Of a DNA stretch of 64,000 bases, positions 10,992-22,193 are shown piece after piece (within the stretch, counting starts at the first letter, position 1; every line of letters starts with the position of its first letter). The position numbers and the translations under genes were made by a program. Below the pieces are notes generated by a model. That model did no database searches. It saw nothing but the letters and a program-made list of their open reading frames with translations, and was not told the DNA's origin. Source of the stretch: Spiroplasma endosymbiont of Clivina fossor (lineage in GTDB: Bacteria > Bacillota_I > Bacilli_A > Mycoplasmatales > Nriv7); NCBI RefSeq assembly GCF_964031115.1, contig NZ_OZ035006.1, positions 930,001-994,000 on the forward strand. Reading direction: 5' to 3'.

Positions 10992-12059
10992 AGACTTCTT
11001 GCAAAATTAATTTAAAATATAATTGAATTGTTGTTTTTAATAAAAAGGTGGAATTTAAATGAAATTTAAAAAAAATAATCAAATAAGTGATAAAAATTTT
11101 TTAAGATTAACTGGTATTAAACATACTACTTTTAATAAAATGCTAGAAATTTTAAAAATAGAAGAATTAAAAAAGAGATTTCGTCGCGGAAGAACCAATA
11201 AATTATCATTAGAAAATCGTATTTTAATGACTTTAGAATATTGAAGAGAATATAGAACTTATTTTCATATTGCAAAAAGTTATGATATTAGTGAAAGTAG
11301 TTGTTATAGAAATATCAAATGAATTGAAGACACTTTAATAAAACACCCTAATTTTCAACAACTTACTGGTCAAAAATCACTATTAAAAGATTATTTCAAA
11401 GATAAGACTGTTATAATTGATGTAACTGAAAGCCAAATCCAACGCCCAAAAAAAGACAAAAACAGCACTACTCAGGAAAAAAGAAAAAACACACAATAAA
11501 AACACAAGTTATAATTGAAAAAGATAGTAAAAAAATTATTAGTTCTGATTTTTCTTATGGTAAAAACCATGACTTTAAAATTTTAAAAGATTCAAAAATT
11601 AAATTTTTACCAGAAACAACTGTTTTAGTGGATTTAGGTTATCAAGGCATACAAAAAATTAATCATAATGTTTTAATTCCTAAAAGAAAATCAAAGAAAA
11701 ACCCTTTAAATAAAGAAGAAAAGCAAAATAATGAGCGAATTTCAAAAATGAGAATTGTTATTGAAAATGTTTTTGCTATACTTAAAAAATTTAAAATTAT
11801 TAGTGAAAAATATCGAAATCGTAGAAAAAGATTTGCTTTAAGATTTAATTTAATAGCTTCAATTTATAATTTACAACTATTAGTTTAAATATATTTGATA
11901 ATTTAAAATTTCAGTCTTTTTTTATTGTAAATAATAATTTTTATTATGTTTTAATGACAAAATATTTGTAAAAATAATCTAAAAATTATTTTAATAACAC
12001 TTTTATATTTATTTTAAATTTAAAAATTATAATTATCATATTAATTTTGCAAGAAGTCT
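10992..12059 (+). mobile_element. IS5-family element, copy d
   Basis: A full 1068-bp IS5. Flanks are ATT on the left and AAT on the right, which do not match. This copy therefore joins two DNAs that were not originally adjacent (an R1 repeat and an ISLre2 gene half), probably by recombination or an adjacent deletion. Confidence 0.9.
11059..11888 (+). CDS. IS5-family transposase, frameshifted orfA-orfB
   Basis: Same protein as at 4730-5559. OrfA is 11059-11499, the slippery A7 run is at 11448-11454, and orfB ends at 11888. No disabling change seen. Confidence 0.87.
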
Positions 12060-12587
12060 AATATATAAATCCTTATTTTTGACATCAATTTTAGTTTTAG
12101 TTTCTTTTTCTGCTAGTTGGAAATATTCAGCAATATCATATTTATTTAAAATGCTTGAAATACTAGCTTTTGAAATATAACAATGATTTAGAGCATCTAA
12201 AACATCGCGATATCGTTTACCATCGCCCAAAAGATTTAAAACTTTAAATTGGACATCAAAATAAATGCGTTGTTTGGGCAATAAACCAATTTCTTTATCT
12301 AACAAACATACATATTCAAATTTACCTGATTTTTGATTTCAATATTTATATCGGCGTCGTTTAAAAGTAACATCACCAAAAATTGTAATAATTGTTCTTA
12401 AAGCAAAATGAACTACTTTATAACCTTGTTTTAACCGATAATGATATTTATATAAGTATTCATCTAATTTTTCATATTCATTAGCTAATTGTTCGCATTT
12501 GTTAGTGTACATATTTTTATGGGTTGCGAATAAACTGAATCAATGCTTGTTTTCTAAGGTTTTTACATTATTATTAATTTTTAACAT
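12060..12587 (-). pseudogene. ISLre2-family transposase, N-terminal fragment
   Basis: The N-terminal ~175 codons of an ISLre2 (UPF0236) transposase, from ATG 12587 with a good RBS. It contains a KRRRYKYWNQK segment and DKEIGLLPKQRIYFDVQ. It ends at an IS5, at exactly the base where IS5 also interrupts the copy at 47944-51556. The C-terminal half is gone. It is divergent from the OTU effector gene, 244 bp apart, as the other two ISLre2 copies are from their effector genes. Confidence 0.85.
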
Positions 12588-12831
12588 AAAAAATCACCTT
12601 TCTTTGGTAGTAATTTTAACAAAGTTTAATTTAATTGCTTCAATAATGCAATTTTCAGTTACTATCATAGTATTGTAAGAAGTCTATATAGTAAAAGTAG
12701 AATTTTTTTGTTTGAGGGTATATAATGAAACTGCAAAGCGAATAGATTCCAGACAAGATTTGGAGAAAGGGTGTTGATTGTTAGATAAATTTTATTAATT
12801 AATAAAAATTAATGAAAGGGATTTGATTAAT
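12588..12831. promoter_or_regulatory. Divergent ISLre2/effector intergenic region
   Basis: Holds a TATAAT at 12721-12726 with only a weak -35, and a leader (GAGAAAGGGTGTTGATTGTT and following) that is also conserved before the effector genes at 51800 and 58780. The effectors therefore probably share regulation. Confidence 0.5.
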
Positions 12832-15800
12832 ATGAAAAAACTTTTAGAATTACTAGGAACAATTACTATTGCTAGTAGTGCCATGCTAACAGTAATTGCG
12901 GCTGCACCTAATCGAAAACACAGTATAAAAAAAAGACAAAATAACGAAGATATTTCAACTACCCCAAAACCACAAGATGAACAACAAGCTTTAACAATTA
13001 CGCCAGATAATCAAATTGAAATAATTGATAAATTAAATGATAAAGACATTATTTTAACTTTAAATGAAAATTATTCTGAAAGTATTGAAAAAATGTTACA
13101 GGAACTTATTAATGAAAAATATATTGATCCATTAAGAAGTATCAATATGGGTGGCCTTATAAGCGCAGAACTTGATAATAAAACAATTATTTCTAAATTA
13201 GAAGAATTAGAATCAAAAATGACTGATTGAATTAAAGAACAAAAAAATAACAAAGAAAAAATATTAATATTAACCTTAAAAAAGAAAAAAGATGAAACTA
13301 AAAATAATGATGAAGATAAGGAAATAAAACTAGTAATTAGATTAGAAAATTTTTATGTCCTAGGATTTATTAACAATCAAAATCAATATTTTGATTTTAA
13401 AGATGAAAAATTAAAACAAATTAATGATTTAAAAAATAAAATTACTAAATTAGGTGAAAGAACTAAACAGAACGCAACAAAATATGATAAACTTCAAAAA
13501 GATCTTGCAAAATCAAAAATTATTCAAAATATAAATAAAGCAATAATTGAAAAATATTATTTTCAAGAAAATAATTTTAATTTAGATTATACAGCGGATT
13601 ATAACGAAGAAGGTTTAGATGTTATAATAAGAGAACAAGCAAAAGATACAGGAAAAGATATTCCTATTTCGCAAAAGACTTTAAAAGATGCCGTTGCAAA
13701 TTTAGCAGATTATACTCACGATTCAACAAAAACAGAAGAAGAAACTCAAACAATAAAAGATGATTTAGTGAGATTGATTTTTGTTACAAGTGAAACCATG
13801 CGTTTTCAATGTGATGGAAAAACTTTAGAAATTTATGCAAAATTTAAAAATGATAAAGAATTAACAGACGAAGAAATTGATAAATTAAAAAAAGAAAGCA
13901 ATCTTAAACAAGAGAAAAGAAAAGAATTAAAAAATAAATTTAAAAATATTATTGAAGAAAATTTAGGAAAAAAATCAAATATAATTCAACTTATAAAAAA
14001 CGATAAGTGGGGTGAAATAAGTGGTGAAATTAAAAATAATAAATTAATTCAAGAACAAGAACTAATTACTATTCTTAATGATATTAAAAATTTTGATGAA
14101 GAAAATGATGAAATAAAAAATAAATTGGAAATAGCAGAATTAAACAAAATAATCAATAAAAGTAAGAATATTCTATCTGATGTTCAAAAAATATTACAAG
14201 AAAATGGAAAAATAGTTTATTGAAAAGAATATACAACACAATTAAGAGGTGATGGAAAAGAATTTGGTGGGTGAAAAGAATATTCAAAAATTGTTAATAA
14301 ATTTAGAATAAAAATTTGAGAACAATTAATAAAAATGAAAAAATTAAATGATTTTATTTTTAATGAAAAAGAAGATCTTATAAATAATTTATTAGATAAA
14401 ATTTTAGAAATCAAAGATAATGAACAAGAAATAAAAAAAGTATTAATACCATGATTTGATAAAAAAGCAAAAGCAAATAATGATCTTAAAAATATAAAAA
14501 ATGATTTTGTAAATGAAGTAAAAAATTTCATAAAAGTTCAAATGAATCCCTTAAATTTAAAAATATTAAATAATTTATCTTCTGATTTTACAAATGAACA
14601 AAATATAATTAAAAAACAACAAGAAATTTTTCCAGAAATAAATCAAAATTTCAAAACCAAAAATGATATAGAAAAATTAGATCAAGAAGTTAAAACAGAA
14701 ATTACTAATATTATTAATAATATTAGTAGTAATAATACTAGTCTTTTATGTTGATCTATTACTCAAAATAATTTAGATATTGCTAAATTATTACTTATGT
14801 TAAATTCAAATTTAGAAGTAATAAATGGTTATTGGGCTAATTTATCACCCTTACATTATGGATCCTATTTAGGTAATATAGAGATTGTTAAAGAATTATT
14901 AAAATATCCCAATATTAATTTTAATATTCTAGATAATAATGGAAATGGGAAAAATACACCTTTGAATTATGCAATTATAATGAATAATATAGAGATTGTT
15001 AAAGAATTATTAACAAATCAAAATAGTAAAAATAAAATTGAAGTTAATCCAATGGTTGAAGATGATTTGTCGCCATTACATTATGCAGCATTTTTTGGTT
15101 ATACAGAAATTATTAAATTATTACTTGCTAGTGGTTCTAATACTAATGCTAAGTATGTTAATAATACACCTTTAAATATTGCAACAAATAATGGTCATGT
15201 AGAAGCACAAAATCTTTTAAAAAAATTTAATGAATTAAATCAAAAAATAATAAAAGATAAAGAGTTACTAAAAAACTTATCAGAAAAATTAACACCAGAG
15301 CAAAAACAAGAATTAGAAAAAAGAATTAAAGAAAGAATTAAAAACACAAAAAAAGAATTAAAAACATTATTACAACCAACATATGATGTACCAGCGGATA
15401 ATAGTTGTTTGTTTTGGTCGGTATCAACATCTTACTTATTGCCAGTGAGAAATAATAATGAAGAATTTAGAAACCGATTTATCCAATTATTTGGTGAAGA
15501 AAATTTAAAATATTTATTACATATTCAAAAATTACTACAACAATATGATTTAGAAGATAATAGAAATCTAAATCAATTATGATATCAAGATCAAACAGCA
15601 AATAATTTAGTTATAAATTTCTTTCGTAATCGCGTTGTTGATTATATACAATCAAATTTAGATACAATTCCAAATCGCAATGGCGAATTAACATTTAGAA
15701 ACCTTATTCAAGATAATAATGATATTGATACTAATTACTTAGAAATAATGCGACAACCTTCAACATGAGGGGGGACACCAGAAATAATAGCAATGAGTAA

Positions 15801-16989
15801 TCTTTTAAATGCTAATATTAGTGTAAATAATAATGGTTCTTATCAACCAGTTAATCAAAATGCAAATAATAATAACATAGCGATATCGTATGTTGAACTT
15901 AAAAAAGGTTCTGGTGTCCATAATCATTATAATTTTGCTTTAACACCAGAAGAAGAACGAACAAATCATCCTGTTGCTATTAATGACAATCAGGGAAATG
16001 TTCCTGTAGTTGACACAACAAATAGACAAGATAATTTACCAATAACAACCCCAAAATCAGATGCAAAGACAATTAAATTACCAGTTGATGTTCATGGTCA
16101 ACACCCTGCAATTTTGTCTAACAATAATGATGATGCTTCTAATCGTGGTAATAATATTATCAATTCACAAATATCAACAACTACAAAGGCAATAAATAAA
16201 TATAACGCTCTTTCAAAAGAAGAAAAATTAAAAAAATTAAATGAAATTAATCGTTATTATCAAACATTATCTGAAAATGATAAAAAAAGTTTTAAAGAAA
16301 AATTAACAAATACTGGATTAGCGGCTTTAAGCGGGGGTACATTAACAGCTTATGGAACCAAAATGACTGTTAGTAGTACCGCTACTACTAGTGCCGCAAA
16401 TGCAGAAGTAATTGAAATGACTCCGCTCTTATCAACAAGTACAACAGAAGGTTTAGCCGCCGCAGAAACAATTACTGTTGCCGAAACAGCAGCAGTTGAA
16501 GGTGGAATTATAGCTGGAGAAACCGGTACTGCTGCTGCTCTGGCTCCGGAAACTCTAGGGCTATCCTTAGTAATTGGAGGATTAGCAATTGCAGGAACAT
16601 GAATGTATTTTGCTTTTCATCATCATGCAACATCTGATATTGCGTTCCCAACCTCAATTCATCATAATGTTTATGATAACATTGAAAAATGATATAAATT
16701 TCTAGCCCATGATAAATTAAAAATTAAAATTAACAAAACCACATGAAATGAAATCAAACAAAATAAAAATTCACCAGCAAACATTATAAAAATTATTAAA
16801 AATAAATTTGTTATAAATGACCATTCTGGTTGAGGCGGAAGTGTCACAAATGAAGATTTCAACACTTTTGTAAAAGTAATAGTACTTCATTTCGAACAAA
16901 TAAATGGTTATTTTGAAATATTAGATAATGAAAATGATGGTTTTGTCATTATAACCAACACTGAAGGCGATTGACTAGGAATAGAATAA
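12832..16989 (+). CDS. Secreted ankyrin-repeat/OTU deubiquitinase effector, Spaid-like
   Basis: One 1385-residue reading frame, with UGA as Trp throughout. Order: signal peptide (MKKLLELLGTITIASSAML); long charged, helical, coiled-coil-prone region (about 40-620); four ankyrin-type repeats (about 634-800; SPLHYGSYLGN, NTPLNYAI, SPLHYAAFFGY, NTPLNIATNNGH); an OTU cysteine protease domain (about 848-1040); a low-complexity linker; an Ala/Gly-rich hydrophobic segment (about 1165-1265); and a ~110-residue tail. OTU catalytic motifs are PADNSCLFWSVS (Asp856, Cys859), WGGTPEIIAMSNLLNANI and HNHYNFAL (His1032). Signal peptide, ankyrin, OTU and hydrophobic tail is the architecture of Spaid, the S. 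poulsonii male-killing toxin. That it acts on host ubiquitin is inference. The ATG is preferred to TTG 12823 because it is conserved in the two paralogous leaders. Confidence 0.9.
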
Positions 16990-17070
16990 AAATTTAACAT
17001 TTTTAATTAAAAGAGAAAAATATTTCTTATATGTGTTATGTAGAATAATCTGAGTTCAAATTTTAATTTA

Positions 17071-17105
17071 AGGCAGTATTTAAATTTAAATACTGCCTTT
17101 TTATT
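17071..17105 (+). terminator. Effector gene terminator
   Basis: A near-perfect stem AGGCAGTATTTAAA with its complement, followed by TTTTTATTTT, about 80 bp after the OTU gene. Confidence 0.85.
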
Positions 17106-17179
17106 TTGTCAAAATAGAAAAAATTAAAAAGTTGTTTAAGAGCATTATCGTCATAGAAAACTATTTTTTGGAAGTAGTA

Positions 17180-18500
17180 GGGACTGTACAATTAACTGTG
17201 TCTCTAAGTAATTAACTTAAATTCACTCTGTCCTCAAATTTTATCATTAAATGTGAAATTGCACTACCCCAATTTTGAATTGGCATCGTTCATTTCTTAA
17301 CCATATTTTGAAATGCTAAATAAAATATTTTAAAAACTGATGCGTCATTAGGAAAAATCTTTTTATTCTTAATGACTTTTCTTAATTGACTATTAACAGA
17401 TTCAATCGCATTAGTTGTGTAAATAATTCTTCTAAATTCCTGAGGATATTCAAGAAAAATTATTAAATTATTTCAGTTATTTTTTCATGATTTAGTAATT
17501 TGTGGATACTTTTTATTTCATTTTTCTGAAAAATGATCTAAAGCAATTAACGCTATTTCTTCATTAATTGCTGTATAAATTGATTTTAAATCATTAGCTA
17601 CAAGTTTGCGATCTTTGTAAGGAACAAATTTTAAACTATTGCGAATTTGATGAACAATGCATAATTGATGCTGTGTTTTTGGGAAAACAGCTTCTATTGC
17701 ATCAGACATCCCAGTTAAATTATCACTACAAGCAACAAGAATATCTTGTAACCCACGATTTTTCATTTCCGTAAGATTATTAAGTCAAAATTTGGCTCCC
17801 TCATTCTCACTAATTCACATTCCTAAAATATCTTTTAAACCATCTAAATTAATTCCTAAGGCAAGATAAACTGCTTTATTTATTATTCGTTTATCTTGCT
17901 TTACTTTAACAACAATACAATCAAAATAAACAATCGGATAAATCTTCTCTAAAGGTTTAGTTTGTCACATTTTAACTTCTTCAATAACATCATCAGTTAT
18001 TTGACTAATTAAACTTTCTGAAATTTCTGCTCCGTGATAGAATTCTTGCAATTGTGCTTTGATATCAGAAATTGTCATTCCTCTTGCATATAAAGAAATT
18101 ACTTTTTGATCAAAGTTATCAAATCTTCTTTGTCTTTTTGGAATAATTACTGGTTCAAAAGTACTATTTCGATCTCTTGGTACATCAATTGCGATTGAAC
18201 CATTTTTAGTAATAATGGTTTTTTGTGTGTTGCCATTTCTTTTATTATGATTCTCATCAGTTTCAAGATAATCTTTAATTTCCGTATTTAACATTCGTTC
18301 AGTTAATTTTTTGGTAAATTCCTGAAAAATAGTATTGCCTTTAAATAAATCTTGTGGATTATCAATATTTTCTAAAAAATAATCAACAACTTTATCAATT
18401 GCGTCAGGTTCTTTTTTTATTTTTTTTGTCATTTTCTGTTCTCCTTCTTTTAAGTATAATTCAGAATGAATTATCGAGACACAGAATTTTGGACAGGCTC
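17180..18500 (-). mobile_element. IS256-family element, 1321 bp, intact
   Basis: Ends GGGACTGTAC on the left and GGACAGGCTC on the right. An exact 8-bp target duplication AAGTAGTA lies at 17172-17179 and 18501-18508, so the boundaries are certain. It sits between the OTU gene terminator and a lipoprotein gene. Confidence 0.95.
17212..18432 (-). CDS. IS256-family transposase
   Basis: A complete 406-residue Mutator-type DDE transposase, open with UGA as Trp. It has the start [14 protein letters not shown] with AAGGAGAACAG upstream, and the family's acidic catalytic segments within [27 protein letters not shown] and the C-terminal [14 protein letters not shown]. Nearly identical to the copy at 61141-62361, so both moved or were converted recently. 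Confidence 0.92.
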
Positions 18501-18534
18501 AAGTAGTAATTTTAACAGTTTTTGAATTTAGTTA

Positions 18535-19038
18535 TTAAGGATTTTCAATTTCAATTTTAAAATTATTTGTTTTATTTAATCTGTAATTTGTTATATTGTT
18601 ATCATGATTAAGAGTGTCTAACCCTGTACCTTGTGCTTTGATTGCTATTTTTTTATTAATTATTCATAATTTATTATCACTATCTTCATCTATTTTTTGT
18701 CCGTGTGTAGTTATTAGTTGTCTAATTTCATCTTGTTTGCTTTGATTATCTTTAAATTCTAGTGTAAATCTAAAAATAAGTCAATTTAAATTTTTTAATT
18801 CTGGTAATTTCTCATTTAGATTGATGTTATCTTTTTTTTCTATAGCAACTTGCGTAACTGGATAAAGATTTAAATTATTTTTTCTTGCTGAAATCCAAAA
18901 TTGCACTTTTTCTAGATTTCTGATTTCAAAATCATGAACTTTATTTTTTTGTTCTACTGATTTATTTTCTTTTTTAGAACAGCCAACTATTGGTAATATT
19001 GTTAATATCGAAAGAGTTATTATATTTAAAATTTTCAT
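18535..19038 (-). CDS. Lipoprotein carrying a copy of the plectrovirus adsorption domain
   Basis: A 167-residue exported lipoprotein. The signal peptide ends in the lipobox LPIVGC; the mature part begins CSKKENKS. Its body, from about FEIRNLEKVQFWISARKN to NNFKIEIE, is almost identical, also at DNA level (about 388 bp, two or so differences in the stretch compared), to the N-terminal domain of the neighbouring viral protein at 19092-20990. The cell could thus display this domain on its own membrane. In filamentous phages an adsorption-protein domain made in the cell blocks the receptor, so superinfection exclusion is a reasonable inference. RBS AAGGAATT. Upstream lies an (AT)11 tract. Confidence 0.85.
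18542..18929. repeat. Direct repeat shared with 20462-20849
   Basis: About 388 bp nearly identical to 20462-20849, in the same orientation and 1920 bp apart. It encodes the shared domain of the lipoprotein and the adsorption protein. Recombination between the copies would delete most of the adsorption gene. Confidence 0.85.
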
Positions 19039-19070
19039 TATTTTAATTCCTTTATTACTTTATTTTTTCA

Positions 19071-19092
19071 ATATATATATATATATATATAT
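19071..19092. repeat. (AT)11 dinucleotide tract
   Basis: Eleven AT units between the adsorption-protein stop codon and the lipoprotein RBS. The equivalent tracts at 55820 and 63002 have sixteen units, so the length varies between loci. Confidence 0.9.
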
Positions 19093-20990
19093 TACACGAA
19101 AATCCTTAATATCATTAGAAAAATGGCAAAACCGATTAAAAATTGAAAGGTATAGTAAAAAGCTGGTACTGTTTTAAAAACTGGAAAAATGGCGGTTGAA
19201 AAGTTAACTGTTGCTTTTGCAATAATTGCTAACGGGCGTAAAATTGTAATGACTCGTGACGCTGTCAGCATTCAGTTTAGCATTTTGATACCAGCATTTT
19301 GAATGGCACAACCAATATCATTAAAGGTTGGTATTCATCGTCCAGAATATTTGCAATTTGCTGGTGGAATTAAATCGTCTCATTCACTGTTATTTGAACC
19401 ATCAGGGATAAAGGCTGTTGAATTTAATACATTAAAGTCATAAATTTTAAAATTGTAGTTAGAGATATTATCTTTGTGATAAAGTGGAAAGGTTAAGGTA
19501 AAAATATTAATACCATAACGAATATCAATATCGGTATTGAGGTAATTGATGCTGTTAGCGGTATTGCTGGTTGGCAAGGTAATTAGTTTATTATCATAGG
19601 ATTTTAAGACATTAAAATCAATTTGATAGATACTATTATTGTTTTTAAAGGCATCATAATTCTCTTGATGCGTTTTTTTGTCAAAAGTAAAGAAATAACT
19701 TCTTAGTAATAATTCTGAGTTTCCTATAATATTTACTAAGTATTTTTGGGAATAAAAGGTAATTAATGAACGGTAAAAGAAACCGATTTGAATAAAGTAA
19801 TTTTTGTTGTAATTATCTACACCCTTAAAATCAATTTCGGTGTAAGTTTTTTCGTCCATATCAAAAGTAGCATAAAATAAACTGGCAAAGAAGTTACCAA
19901 GGATTTCATAGATTTCGTCAAAAACATTTTTGTAATCGCTGTTGTTAATACTAGGAATGTTATTTTTAAAATATAGGTAAATATCATTTCGTAAATCTGG
20001 GTCATAGCGTAGAAAACTAAATTTAACATTAAGGTAATTTAAAGTACCAAAAAGATACTTAATTAGGTAATAATCGTTAGCGTTTGCAGTATCATATTTT
20101 CAGATTTCCTTTTCACCGTGTAGCAATTGTAAATACTTATTTCCGGCAATTATAGTTTTGTTAAATGCCTGAATTTTCAAAACATTCTCATTTACTACAT
20201 TTTTATTACTAGAAGTCTTGTGATAAAAATAGCTCTGGTCTTTAAAACCATGATTTTTAATGGTGAATTCTTTATAGTAACCTTCTTCTAAAGTGTCAAT
20301 GAAATTAAATACCGGTGTTCAATAGAGATAAGAGTAATTAAATTTATCAAAATCACCACGGTGAATCATTAAATAGTCAAGATTATCAATAACATTACTA
20401 TAGTTATGGTTGCCGTCAAATTTGGTGGTTGTTGTTGGCAAGTCAATGTCAGTACTATCTTTTTCAATTTCAATTTTAAAATTATTTGTTTTATTTAATC
20501 TGTAATTTGTTATATTGTTATCATGATTAAGAGTGTCTAACCTTGTGCCTTGTGCTTTGATTGCTATTTTTTTATTAATTATTCATAATTTATTATCACT
20601 ATCTTCATCTATTTTTTGTCCGTGTGTAGTTATTAGTTGTCTAATTTCATCTTGTTTGCTTTGATTATCTTTAAATTCTAGTGTAAATCTAAAAATAAGT
20701 CAATTTAAATTTTTTAATTCTGGTAATTTCTCATTTAGATTGATGTTATCTTTTTTTTCTATAGCAACTTGCGTAACTGGATAAAGATTTAAATTATTTT
20801 TTCTTGCTGAAATCCAAAATTGCACTTTTTCTAGATTTCTGATTTCAAAATTATAAATTTTATCATTTTGTCTTTTAGTTCTAATTAGTTGTGTTTTTGT
20901 TTTATCATTATTAATGTTTGAGGGAATAGTAAAAATGTTATTGAAACTAATAGTTAGCACGGTAAATATTTTCATAAACATTTTTATCAC
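19092..20990 (-). CDS. Plectrovirus ORF1-like adsorption/minor coat protein
   Basis: A 632-residue protein with an N-terminal hydrophobic export segment (MKIFTVLTISFNNIFTIPS), a ~130-residue domain shared with the lipoprotein gene, a long Asn/Tyr-rich extracellular-type region (GNHNYSNVIDNLDYLMIHRG, then PSINNSDYKNVFDEIYEIL), and a C-terminal transmembrane segment ending AFYYTFQFLIGFAIFLMILR. Large size, exported N-terminus and C-terminal anchor match the pIII-type tip protein of filamentous viruses and ORF1 of Spiroplasma plectroviruses. It is the most promoter-distal structural gene of the viral block. A second copy enters the window at 63033, and only its last 14 codons remain at 55851. 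Confidence 0.82.
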
Positions 20991-20996
20991 TCCTTT

Positions 20997-21269
20997 TTAA
21001 AATATTTTATTTCTCGTTGTTCTTTTTTCTTTAATTTTTTTAATAAGTCACTCAATACCATAATTTATAATTACAGCTATTGTCATGCATATATCTAAAT
21101 ATCCTAGTATCATAAGTGAAATTAATGCTTCAAATTTTTCATATAATAATTTCAAATCATTAATTTCCAATTTTAAAAATGGAATGAAAAAGATAATAAT
21201 CATAAAAATGTAAGGCAAAATTCTTCATCAATATTTTTTTAAAGAATTAATGAGTTTGTTTGATTTCAT
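20997..21269 (-). CDS. Plectrovirus small membrane protein
   Basis: 90 residues: a basic N-terminus (MKSNKLINSLKKYWWR), two hydrophobic segments (ILPYIFMIIIFFIPF and ISLMILGYLDICMTIAVIINY) and a basic tail (KEKRTTRNKIF). It starts inside the end of the preceding gene and ends seven bases before the adsorption gene, which is tight viral packing. I do not recognise a function; virion assembly is plausible from context. Confidence 0.65.
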
Positions 21270-21632
21270 TTTTCAAGGCTCTTTTTGCTTTAATTTTTTG
21301 AATAATAAAGCGGATTAATTTTTCAAATTTAATTGCAAAATATATTGCTCCGCCTCATCAAAAAACAAATATTCCCGCGAGCATAATAACACTATTGAAC
21401 TTGCCAAAGAAATCAACCATTTGTTCATTCATAAATTTATTAAATTCGTTACTTGTTCCAGTTATTCATTTAGTATCGATTACTGTTAATACACAAAGTA
21501 ATAAGCTTATAAAGATAAAAATGATACTTAATACTATTTTTAACCACTGCTTTTTAAAAGAATTTTTAATTTTAACGGCATTTTTTCTTTTGAATTATCT
21601 TTTTTAAATAATTTTACTAAAAGTTTTTTCAT
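21247..21632 (-). pseudogene. Plectrovirus membrane protein gene with a frameshift
   Basis: It starts at 21632 with a strong AAAGGAG site and reads MKKLLVKLFKKDNSKEK. In this frame it stops early. Adding one A to the A6 run near 21580 restores a ~128-residue protein with two transmembrane segments (IVLSIIFIFISLLLCV and FNSVIMLAGIFVFWWGGAIYFAIKF) and a basic tail ending at 21247. This is either a one-base loss that would inactivate the provirus or a slippage site. Confidence 0.65.
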
Positions 21633-21654
21633 TTTAATTCTCCTTTCATATTTT

Positions 21655-21903
21655 TTATCGTCCTTTAATCACAATAAATAAAGCAATAAGTACACAAGTG
21701 ACACCAAGAATGGTAAAGATTGGATGTTGCGAAAATGTCCGGACCATTGGTTTAAATAGTTCTAAAATTGTTAAATTGCTAGTAATAAATTTTTGGAAAT
21801 TGGCAAGTCCTTCGCTAATGTAGTTCGTTAAAGTTTCAAAATGACTACCAGCTAATAATCCGAGAACAGTTATTAAGATAAAAATAATAATTAGTTTAAA
21901 CAT
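21655..21903 (-). CDS. Plectrovirus small membrane protein, 82 aa
   Basis: An N-terminal hydrophobic segment (FKLIIIFILITVLGLLAGS), an amphipathic middle and a C-terminal transmembrane segment (IFTILGVTCVLIALFIVIKGR). The length and two-segment layout suit a minor coat or assembly protein of a filamentous virus. It lies between two other viral ORFs with gaps of three to twenty bases. Exact role unknown. Confidence 0.65.
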   Translation of the reverse strand: MFKLIIIFILITVLGLLAGSHFETLTNYISEGLANFQKFITSNLTILELFKPMVRTFSQHPIFTILGVTCVLIALFIVIKGR

Positions 21904-21905
21904 TT

Positions 21906-22190
21906 TTAGTTACCTTGTTTTGTTTTTATTGGTTTTATTTGTTTTTTAGCTTTTCCTCACGCACTTAAACGACCTTTATTTTTAACCGCATATTGGCGTT
22001 GTTTTTCTAAATTAACTTGTTGACTACCAAATCCAAGAATAATTGCCATAAGAAATTCTACAGCCAGCGTTAAGAATAAAGGAAATATTAATTGAATATT
22101 CGTTCCCGGCACTTCTAAACTTCAAATTAAGTCAAAAACTTTATAAAGCATTTGGGCGAGAAAGTCGGCCATTTTTGCGAGATTTTCCAT
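21906..22190 (-). CDS. Plectrovirus membrane protein, 94 aa
   Basis: Starts MENLAKMADFLAQMLYKVFD, then a central hydrophobic segment (IFPLFLTLAVEFLMAIILGF) and a strongly basic C-terminus (RLSAWGKAKKQIKPIKTKQG). Two UGA Trp codons. Three bases separate it from the Zot-like gene and two from the next gene. Viral by position. I do not recognise a specific function. Confidence 0.65.
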
Positions 22191-22193
22191 TTT

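Noticed and set aside
12675..12690. GTAAGAAGTCTA resembling an IS5 inverted repeat end
   Set aside because: Only 10-11 bases match, with no element attached; at most a scar.
14217..14531. Open frame on the minus strand
   Set aside because: Antisense to the OTU effector, which is continuously open on the plus strand.
19817..20029. 70-codon frame on the minus strand
   Set aside because: It is a different frame of the adsorption-protein gene, whose in-frame translation is conserved in the copy at 63033.
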